A DNA stretch of 14,581 bases from J029 sp964482495. GTDB lineage: Bacteria; Planctomycetota; UBA1135. A program made the position numbers and the translations under genes. This document shows positions 1 to 7,500 of the stretch, one piece after another (the first letter of the stretch is position 1; every line of letters begins with the position of its first letter). The notes beneath the pieces are model-generated. The model did no database searches. It had not been told where the DNA came from and saw only the letters and a list, made by a program, of their open reading frames with translations. The stretch lies in the NCBI GenBank assembly GCA_964482495.1, contig CAYZXS010000072.1, positions 1 to 14,581 on the forward strand, in the 5' to 3' direction.

Positions 1-23
1 CGCGCGGCATCCCCAGAAATCAT
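1..23 (-). CDS. 5' end of a gene running off the left edge
   Basis: On the minus strand an ATG at 23-21 follows a textbook Shine-Dalgarno AAGGAG with a six-base spacer (TTTTCA). The seven complete codons left in the window read MISGDAA. Nothing can be said about function. The strong ribosome site contrasts with the other starts in this window, most of which have none, so this may belong to a differently organised chromosomal side of the tRNA fragment at 131-175. With so few codons visible the gene could be spurious. Confidence 0.4.
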
Positions 24-93
24 TGAAAACTCCTTGAAACCCGTCAAGCGGGGACGTTTTCGGCCCCTAGACAAGAACAACAAAGATGAAATA

Positions 94-123
94 ACCCCTG
101 TAAGGCGGGTTACTTACAGGGGT
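94..123 (-). terminator. Hairpin, probable intrinsic terminator
   Basis: ACCCCTGTAA (94-103) pairs perfectly with TTACAGGGGT (114-123) around a ten-base loop. Read on the minus strand the stem is followed by a T-rich tract (TTATTTCATCTTTGTTGTT). It lies just downstream of the tRNA 3' half and the cytochrome gene, both minus strand, and would end transcription of either. If the tRNA half is a displaced attachment site, this was probably the original terminator of that tRNA gene. Confidence 0.6.
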
Positions 124-130
124 CAAGTTT

Positions 131-175
131 TGGTGGGCAGAGGCGGAGTCGAACCGCCGACACACGGATTATCAA
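131..175 (-). tRNA. 3' half of a tRNA (Phe-like), partial; candidate attachment site
   Basis: Read on the minus strand, 175-131 contains an anticodon-loop-like TTGATAA, a 3' anticodon-stem strand TCCGT, variable loop GTGTC, a perfect T arm (GGCGG, loop TTCGACT, CCGCC), the acceptor strand TCTGCCC, discriminator A and an encoded CCA. The GTGTC variable loop followed by GGCGGTTCGA is typical of bacterial tRNA-Phe, where the loop would read TTGAAAA; here one base differs, giving GAT. There is no matching 5' half: no GGGCAGA acceptor strand, D arm or ACGGA stem lies upstream, where the cytochrome gene is coding instead. The fragment starts at the anticodon loop, a common crossover point for tRNA-targeting integrases, so it is best read as a displaced att copy. 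The stop codon of the cytochrome gene lies inside it. Confidence 0.62.
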
Positions 176-1263
176 TCGATGTCTGACCCCAGGCTATGCA
201 GCCAGGCGACGACGGCTTCGACTTCCTCGTCCGCCATCTCCTCCCCGATCTGGAACTCTGCCATCATCCGCACCATCTCGCCGAGGTCCTCGACCTGGCC
301 GGCGTGGCCGTAGGGGGCGGTCTGGGCCAGGCCGCGCAGCGGCGCGGTTCGGAAGCTGCCTTCGTCGTCGTCGTCGCCGGTGAAGGCGGCCCGCCCCGGG
401 TCCTCGAGCTCCGGCCAGCTGTCGGCCATGCCGAGCATGGTCAGGTCGTCCCCGCCGAAGCTGGTACCTATGTGGCACATCGAGCAGCCGGCCTCGAGGA
501 AGGTCAGGAAGCCCTGCCGCTCCAGGTCGCTGAGCGCGGCCTCGTCCCCGGCGAGGAAGCGGTCCCACCGACTCGTCCGCACCAGGCTCCGCTGGTAGGC
601 CCCGAGGGCGGCGACGATCCCGGCCAGGTCCCGGTCCCCGCCGGCGGCGGCGACGACTTCGTCCTCCTCTTGGAAGCCGGTGGCCCAGACGTTGAGCAGG
701 TGCGCCGCCGTGTATTCCTCGACGCTGCCGGCGCGGCCGTCCCAACCCAGGGAAGCGTAGCTGGCCACGTTCCACAAGCTGGGAGCGTTGCGCGGCGCCT
801 CCGCTCCTCCGGCGCCCAGGGAGCGCGCGCGGCCATCGTCCCCGCCTTGATCCATGTCATGGCAGGTGGCACAGGAGACCGATCCGTCCTTGGACAAGCT
901 CCTGGACTGGAACAGCGCCTCTCCCTCGGCGATCAGCTCCGGGGAGGCCGGGCCGTCTGGGCCCGGGAAGGCGGTCGCGAGGGCAGGGAAGCCTTCCAGC
1001 AGGTCGCGGTCGATCGCCACGGTCGGCGCCGGGGGAGCGGCCACCTCCGTCCCGGCCACGGCTCCGTCCCCAACGGGCGGACCAGCGGCTTCGGTCGGCT
1101 CGCCGCCGCAGGAAGCCAAGAGGAAACCCAAGCTGCAGGGCAGGAGGAGGATCCAGGAGGGACGGGGGGAGCGGGGGATCAAGACGGCGCGGAGATTCGG
1201 GTCACGAGGAGCAGGCGGCGGGGCTTCTCTTAGGACGGCCGTCCCCGCGGGTCGAGCCTGCAT
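172..1263 (-). CDS. Cytochrome c peroxidase/MauG-like di-heme lipoprotein
   Basis: Of 363 residues, two CxxCH sites bind c-type haem: CATCH at 131-135 and CSMCH at 260-264. Conserved family context is present: RNAPSLWNVA near 158-167 and FRTAPLRGLAQTAPYGH near 304-320, as in bacterial di-haem cytochrome c peroxidases and MauG relatives. The family reduces peroxides or oxidises a partner protein in the periplasm. A hydrophobic stretch ending in the lipobox LASC (Cys52) predicts a lipidated, membrane-anchored protein, followed by an Ala/Pro/Gly-rich linker (about 53-85). The start is uncertain. The ATG at 1263 adds about 27 Pro/Ala-rich residues before the signal peptide, whereas a TTG at 1182-1180 starts directly on a classical lipoprotein signal (MIPRSPRPSWILLL). 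The ATG has only AAGGA two bases upstream, too close to be ideal. The C-terminus looks complete; the TGA lies in the tRNA fragment. Substrate unknown. Confidence 0.9.
   Translation of the reverse strand: MQARPAGTAVLREAPPPAPRDPNLRAVLIPRSPRPSWILLLPCSLGFLLASCGGEPTEAAGPPVGDGAVAGTEVAAPPAPTVAIDRDLLEGFPALATAFPGPDGPASPELIAEGEALFQSRSLSKDGSVSCATCHDMDQGGDDGRARSLGAGGAEAPRNAPSLWNVASYASLGWDGRAGSVEEYTAAHLLNVWATGFQEEDEVVAAAGGDRDLAGIVAALGAYQRSLVRTSRWDRFLAGDEAALSDLERQGFLTFLEAGCSMCHIGTSFGGDDLTMLGMADSWPELEDPGRAAFTGDDDDEGSFRTAPLRGLAQTAPYGHAGQVEDLGEMVRMMAEFQIGEEMADEEVEAVVAWLHSLGSDID
1233..1244. repeat. Perfect 12-bp palindrome GGACGGCCGTCC
   Basis: The palindrome lies between the two possible starts of the cytochrome gene. 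If the TTG at 1182 is the true start, it sits about 50 bp upstream and could be an operator. If the ATG at 1263 is right, it is simply coding. A GC-rich palindrome of this size can also occur by chance. Confidence 0.3.
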
Positions 1264-1268
1264 CGTCC

Positions 1269-1297
1269 TTGAACGCCAAATGACCGGCTCGTAGGGT
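1269..1297 (+). promoter_or_regulatory. Promoter-like sequence for the 37-residue ORF
   Basis: TTGAAC (1269-1274) and TAGGGT (1292-1297) are separated by 17 bp, the optimal spacing for the housekeeping sigma factor, and lie about 28 bp ahead of the ATG at 1326. The -10 element is embedded in GTAGGGT, which recurs ahead of the next two plus-strand genes. Confidence 0.5.
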
Positions 1298-1325
1298 TGA
1301 GGCCGAGCCCTCTGGGCATTTTGCC

Positions 1326-1439
1326 ATGAAGAAGAAGAAAACCATTTTCTACCTGTTCACCTTGGCGGGTGCGTTCGCATTCTGCCTTTGGGTCGTGCAA
1401 GGGCCGCTGACTGCGGTCGAAGCGCAAGTCTCCCCCTGA
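1326..1439 (+). CDS. Small membrane or secreted protein, 37 residues, hypothetical
   Basis: ATG to TGA encodes a 37-residue peptide. It begins MKKKKTIFYLF, continues as one hydrophobic helix to about residue 24 (ending FCLWVV), and closes with a short tail TAVEAQVSP. Four lysines before a hydrophobic helix fit an N-in membrane microprotein or a signal peptide, possibly cut at VEA/Q, which would leave almost no mature product. There is no Shine-Dalgarno; GGCATTTTGCC, a small inverted repeat, directly precedes the ATG. The promoter-like pair at 1269-1297 supports expression. It sits 156 bp ahead of the giant A2M gene on the same strand and is less GC-rich in its first codons. I recognise no family. 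It could be a chance ORF. Confidence 0.45.
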   Translation: MKKKKTIFYLFTLAGAFAFCLWVVQGPLTAVEAQVSP

Positions 1440-1465
1440 TTTCGTGCCCGCGGGCCCAGGCCTGC

Positions 1466-1487
1466 GGCTTCCCCTGAATTCGAAGCC
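1466..1487 (+). terminator. Weak hairpin after the small ORF
   Basis: GGCTTC (1466-1471) pairs with GAAGCC (1482-1487) around a ten-base loop, 27 bp after the small ORF's stop. It lacks a T tract, so it is a weak terminator candidate. The rest of 1440-1545 shows only short GC-rich palindromes such as GCCCGCGGGC at 1446-1455, and no convincing ORF. Confidence 0.2.
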
Positions 1488-1545
1488 ACCGCCGGAGCGG
1501 CCCAACAGAGGCCTGGTTGGCGTCGTTGTGTGTTCGAACTCGTCG

Positions 1546-1551
1546 TAGGGT
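1546..1551 (+). promoter_or_regulatory. -10-like TAGGGT ahead of the A2M gene
   Basis: TAGGGT within GTAGGGT lies 44 bp before the ATG at 1596. No convincing -35 hexamer is spaced at 16-18 bp; the region CGTCGTTGTG gives only a partial match. The case rests on the same heptamer appearing ahead of two other genes in the window. Confidence 0.4.
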
Positions 1552-1552
1552 A

Positions 1553-1571
1553 GTGCGTTGGGAATACGCAC
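1553..1571 (+). promoter_or_regulatory. Inverted repeat GTGCGT-N7-ACGCAC, operator or leader hairpin
   Basis: GTGCGT (1553-1558) and ACGCAC (1566-1571) are perfect inverted copies around TGGGAAT. They start immediately after the -10-like TAGGGT, overlapping the expected transcription start. That is a standard repressor position; alternatively the transcript could form a 5' hairpin. No regulator is visible in the window. Confidence 0.35.
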
Positions 1572-1595
1572 GCCTCACGGCCCCCGACACCGACC

Positions 1596-4500
1596 ATGCG
1601 CCGACTGCCCACCCTGCTCCTTCTCCTCGTCCCCTTCACCTGGGCCGCCGGTGCCGCGCCGAGCCTCGCCCAGGAGCCCTCGGACGAGACCCAAGCGACT
1701 GCCCTACAAGAGCTTCCGGTCATTCCCGAGGAGCTCCGGCAGTCCATGCTGCACGGCCGGCACGCCGAGTCCCGGAAGCACCTGGCGCTGTTCTTGGAGA
1801 ACGAGCCCGAGCTCGCCGACCTCTGGCTGTACCTGGATGCCCTGGTCCAGGAGCGGGCCGACCAGCTCGCGTCCGCGCTCGAGCAGTACCAGCGGGTGGA
1901 GTCTGAACATTCCGGGTCGATCTGGGCCACCAAGGCGCGCTTCCGCCGCGCCGACCTGCACCGCCGGCTCGGCCAATGGGCCGCAGCCGAGCGCATCTGG
2001 GAGGACGCCGCGCGCAGCCTGCGTGCCGAGGACCGCCAAGGCGAGCTGGCCGCCGTCTACCTCGAGATCGCCGACGAGCTCTCTACCGAGCCGGGGGACG
2101 ACCAGCCCAGCGATCAGGCGCTCGACTACCGGCGGGCCGCCGCCATCTACCTCCAGGTGCTGCAGTTGGAAGCGCCGGCCGTCGACCGGGAGAAGGCCCG
2201 GTTCCGCTACGCCTGGTGCTTCCAGCAGCTCGGCGACTGGGCCATGGCGGCGCAGACCTACCTCGAGTACCTCGACGAGTTCGATCCCGGCGGCCAGCGG
2301 GTCTTCGAGGCCCGTTACCGGCGCGGCAACGCCCTGATGCTCACCGGCAAGGGCGGCGAGGCGCGGCTGGTCTTCGAGGACCTGGTCGCGGTGCTCGCCT
2401 CCTCCTTCGCCGGCGAGGGCGAACACGCGCCGCTGGTCGGAGGCGCCACGGCCGAGCAGCGGAGCGCCTGGCAGGAGCTGGCGGGCGACGCCGCCTTCGC
2501 CATCGCCAACACCTTCGGCGAGGACGACGCCGAGGCGCGCCGGGCGATCACCGCCCTCGAGCGCTTCCTCGCCGCCCACCCGGCCCACCCGAAGGCCGCC
2601 GACGCCGCCTTCGCCATCGCCGACCGGGCCTTCCGGCGCGGCTGGGACGAGGAGGCCGTCGCCTCCTTCGACGCCTTCCTGGAGCGGCCGGAGCGCGCCG
2701 GCGCCAGCCATGACGAAGCGGAGCAGCTCGCGCAGCTGCGCCAGAGCGCCACCTTCCGCAAGGGGCAGGTGCTGCAGCGGCAGGAACGCTACGCCGAAGC
2801 GATCGCCGTCTACTCCCATTACACGCGGGTCTTCCCCAACGGCCCCGACTGGGCCGCGGCGCAGCAGGGCATCGTCGAAGCCGAGTACCTCATCGGCTCG
2901 TCGCTGCGACAGCAGGGCGAGTGGGCCCGGGCGCGCGAGGCCTGGCAGGCCTTCCTGGGCAACCACCCGCTCGACGGCCGGGCGGCGCTGACCATGCAGG
3001 CCATCGGCGAGCTCTACGTCGAGGAGGCCAAGGAGGCGGCGGAGACCGGCGAGGGCGAGGCGAGCGCCCAGGTCGAGGAGCGTCGCCGCCAGCTGCTCCG
3101 CGCGGCGATCGGGGAGTGGCGCAAGCTGCGGGAGAAGTACCCGCGCACCAACGAGGCCTCGCTCGCGGTCTACCGCACCGGCGAGCTCTACGAGACCGAG
3201 CTGCTGGAACTCGAGGAGGCGATCCAGGCCTACCGCGACTGCGACTTCGGGTCGATGGCCGACGAGGCCCGGATGCGCCTGGTGGTCATGACCCGGCCGC
3301 ACCTCGCCGTGCGCACGCCGCGCAGCTGGCGGAGCGACGAGGCCGCCGCGCTGACCCTCGACACCCGCAACATCGACAGCGTGCAGGTGCAGGTCTATCC
3401 GCTCGACCTGGAGGCCTACTTCCGCAAGCACCTGACCCACACGCGCATCGAGGACCTGGACCTGGACCTGATCGCGCCGGAGCTGGAGTACGAGTTCGCG
3501 ATCGAGGGCGCCGCCGACTACTTGCCGCTCGAGAAGCAGATCGAGCTGCCGGTCGAGGGCCCCGGCGTCTGGGCGGTCGCCGTGTCCGCTGGCAAGCACC
3601 GCGCCACCACGCTGGTGGTCCGGAGCGACGTCGACGTGATCCTGAAGAGCTCGCGGCGCGAGGTCTTCGTCTACGCCCAGGACATGCGCCGGCACGAGCC
3701 GGCCGCGGGCGTGAGCGTGCTCCTGGCCCTGCCCGGGGCCGACGGCGCCGCGGAGTTCCACGAGCTGAAGACCGCCGAGGACGGCGTCGCCCGGCTCGAG
3801 CTGGACCGGCTGCGCGAGGTCGACTGGCTGCGCATGTTCGCCGCCCGCGACGGCCACTGCGCCGCCCGCGGTCTCGGCCTGGGCGGCCTCAGCCTGGCCA
3901 GCGGCCTGAGCGCCCGCGGCCTGGTCTATACCGACCGCCCGGCCTACCGCCCCGGTAGCCAGGTCAGCTGGCGGGCGGTGATGCGCCATGTCGAGGACGG
4001 CAGCTACGCCGTGCGCGAGGGCAGCGAGGTCGCTTGGCGGGTGGTCGATTCACAGGGCCGGGTGCTGCGCAGCGGCCAGACCCTGATGAGCCGGTTCGGC
4101 ACCGCGAGCGGCAGCTTCGACCTGCCCGAGCAGGCGCCGGTGGGGGACTACCGCTTCGAGTGCGAGGCCTTGGACGACCTGCTGGTGCAGGGCCGCTTCA
4201 CCGTGGCCGAGTACCAGCTGCCGAAGGTGCAGCTGAGCGCCGAGGTCGAGCGCGCCGTGATCTACCGCGGCGAGGACGCGGTGGTCCGCTTCGAGGCGCT
4301 CTGGGCCTACGGCGACGCCGTGGCCGGCGCCAAGCTCGAGGTGTCCCTGCCCGACGGCCGCCGCGAGACCCTGCGGACCGACGCCGACGGCCGCGCCGAG
4401 CTGCGCTTCCCGACCCGCGACATGGCCGAGGAGCAGGTGCTCCGCTTCACCGCCGCGCTGCCCGAGGAGGGCGCCGGCGCCATGGCCCAGGCCTGGCTGG

Positions 4501-7500
4501 CGACCCACGGCTTCCGCGCCGCGGTCGCGGTGAAGCGCGACGTGGTCCTGGCCGGCGAGTCTTTCCCGGTCTCCGTGACCACGACCGCCGCTTCTGGCGA
4601 GCCGGTGGCCCGGGAGATGCGGCTCGACCTGCTGGAGCGCAAGTCCGAGCGCGGCCGCTGGACCGAGACCAAGGTCCAGAGCCATGACTTCGAGACCGGC
4701 GAAGAGGGGACCGGGGCCGTCAGCCTCGCGGTGGCCGACGGCGGCCGCTACCTGGTCCGGGTCTTCGGCAAGGACCGCTTCGGCAACACCATCGTCGCCG
4801 AGCAGGCGCTGTTCGTGTCCGGCGAGGAGGACCAGGTGAAGCTGCGGCTCCTGGTGGACGACCCCGAGCTCGAGGTCGGCGAGACCCTGCGCGCCGACCT
4901 GCACAACCGGGCCGGCGAAGGCCTGGCGCTGCTGACCTTCGAGGGCGAGCAGATCCTCGGCTACCGCATCGTCCGCCTCGGCGCCGGCACCAACGCCTTG
5001 GCGCTGGAGATCGGCCACGGCCACTTCCCGAACTTCTCGGTGTCGGCGGCGATGATGCGCGGCAACGAGTTCTTCCAGGCGCGCGCCGACTTCCAGGTCA
5101 GCCGCGAGCTGCGCGTGGCCATCGAGCCCGAGCGGGAGCTCTACGCCCCGGGCGAGCAGGCCTACGTCGGCATCCGCGTGACCGACCAGCTCGGCCGGCC
5201 GGTCTCGGCGGAGCTGTCGCTGGGCGTGGTCGACGACACGCTCTACGACCTCTACTCCGACCGCACGCCGGCGCTGCGGCCCTACTTCGACGCCGGAACC
5301 TGGCGGGAGGCCGGGTTGCGGACCGAGAGCAGCTGCACCTTCCAGTACTCGGGCGTGACCCGCGAGATCGCCTCGGCCGTGATCGAGGAGGCCGAGCGCC
5401 TGGCGGAGCTGGAGGAGCTGGAGGTCGAGCTGCAAGACGCGCTCGAGGACCTGAGCCGGGAGACCCGGCGCGGCCGCCTCTATCAGGCGGGCGAGGCCGG
5501 ACGGCCGGCGCAGGCGGTCACGGGCATGCCGGCGCCCTCCTCCCCGGCGGCCGGGGGCGTCAAGGGCAAGCTGCGGGCGCTCGGCTACGTCGCCGACGAG
5601 CCTGCTGAGTTCGGCTCCACGCTCGGTCTGGGCGGCGGCGCCGGCGGCAGCCGGGGCGGCCGCGGCGGCCGGGCCCGGAGCAGCGCCGGGGCGCCTCCCG
5701 GGTCGCCGGCGGAGACGGCCTACTGGTCGCCCGCCGTCGTCACCGACGAAGACGGTCGCGCCCGCGTGCGCTTCCAGGTCCCTGCGCTCAGCACCCGCTG
5801 GCGGCTGACCGCCCGCGGCGTCGGCGACGGCACCCTGCTCGGCGAGCAGCGGGTCGAGCTGGTCTCCCGCGCCGACTTCTTCGTCGAGCTGCGCACCCCG
5901 GCCGCCCTGGTCGAGGGCGACCGGCCGCGCTTCCTGGCGCGGGTCCACAACCTGACCGGGCTCGAGGGCCGCGCCGAGCTCAAGCTGCGGATCGGCGATG
6001 GCGACGAGCAGACCGTCATGCCGGCGGCGATCGACTTCGACGGCTCGCCGGTGATGGAGCTGCTGTTCCCCGCCACCGAGGCGCTGGCCGCGAACGGTCG
6101 GCTGCGCGTGGCCCTCGAGGGCACCGCGGTCTACGACGCCGGCAACGAGCTGCGCGACGCCATCTCGCGCGAGCTGCCGGTGCGCCCCTGGGGCATCGAG
6201 GTGGCGGACGCGGCGTCGGGCATGCTCAGCGACCGCGCCGGCTTGACCCTCGAGCTCCCGGCCTCGGCGGCCCGCCACGGCCGGCTCGAGCTGTTCGTCG
6301 GCCACGGCATCGGCCGGATGCTGATCGACGAGGCGCTCGGCGGCTACGGCCCGCGGCGCCACATCGGCTGGGCCAGCGGCGCCCGGCCGACCCTGGCCGA
6401 CACCGCCAGCCAGCTGATCGGGGTCGCCACGGTGCTGCAGCAGATCGAGCGCAGCGGCCGCGGCGGCGTCGCGGAGTACGAACAGCTGCGCGCCCGGGCC
6501 GAGGGCCTGGCGGCGGGGCTGATCGCTTCGCAGCAAGGCAGCGGCGGCTGGGCCTGGGCCTCGGCCGCGAAGGACTCCTCGGTCGAGACCTCCTGCGACG
6601 CCATGCTGGCGCTCGCCCGCGCCCGCGGCGCCGGCGTCGAGGTCCCGGCGGGCACCATCGAGCGCGGCCTGGCTTACCTGGACCAGGCCTTCCGCTCGGT
6701 CCGCCAGCAGGCCCTCGAGCTCAAGGCGATGGTGGTGCACGCCAAGGCGGTCCACGGCCGCAGCGACTTCGCCGCCGCCAACGCCTTGCACCGCGAGCGC
6801 GGCCGGATGTCCCCGGCGGCGCTGGCGCACACGGCGCTGGCCCTGGCGGCGATGGAGCGCAAGCCGATGGCCGCCGAGGCGGGCCGGCTGCTCGCCGCCA
6901 AGATCGGCGCCGGCCACGGCCGCTGCCCGGTCGACGGCAACCTGGCCTGGAGCCGGTCGCCGCTCGAGATGACGGCGCTGTCGCTCCTGGCCCTGCAGGC
7001 CTCCTTGCCGCCGACCGACGAGGCGGCGGCCGCCGCCAACCACCTGCTCGCCAACCGCCCGTGGTCGCCGGCCCGGGCCCAGGGCTGGGCGGTCGCCGCC
7101 CTCGCCGAGCGCGAGGCGGCGGTGCTGCCGTCGGCGGAGCGTCTGGAGCTGACCGTGGTCATCGACGGCGGCGAGCCCCAGGTCTTCGAGCTCGGCCCGG
7201 ACAGCCGCGGCGTCGAGCTGCAGCACCTGCTGCCCGAGGGCGACAACCGGGTCGGCCTCGAGCTCTCCGTGCGCGGCCGCGGCGCTCCCCACTACACCGC
7301 CGTGCTGCGCGGCTTCACCGCCGAGCTCGGCGAGCGCAAGGAGCGGCGCTTCCAAGTGACGCGCTACGACTACCTGGCCGCGGCGCCTCGCTACCGCGGC
7401 CGGGCGCTGCCGACCGGCTTCTCGGTGCTGGTCGACCGCCGGAAGCAGTGGAGCAACGAGCTCAGCGAGCTGCCGCTCGGCGGCATGGCGCGGGTCCAGA

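Noticed and set aside
131..210. A complete tRNA gene on the minus strand
   Set aside because: No 5' acceptor strand GGGCAGA, D arm or matching anticodon 5' stem exists upstream of the 3' half. The sequence ATCGA cannot pair with TCCGT.
194..1294. Plus-strand frames opposite the cytochrome gene (for example 196-1233)
   Set aside because: The minus strand carries two CxxCH haem sites and a lipobox. The plus-strand translations show no domain and are Gly/Arg-rich.
1704..3989. Minus-strand open frame of 761 codons opposite the first TPR array
   Set aside because: It has the same antisense artefact composition and overlaps fully with a well-supported gene.
5625..5705. Gly/Arg-coding GC-rich stretch as a microsatellite or DNA repeat
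   Set aside because: The repeat is loose, with varied codons, and is explained by a low-complexity protein linker at the bait position.
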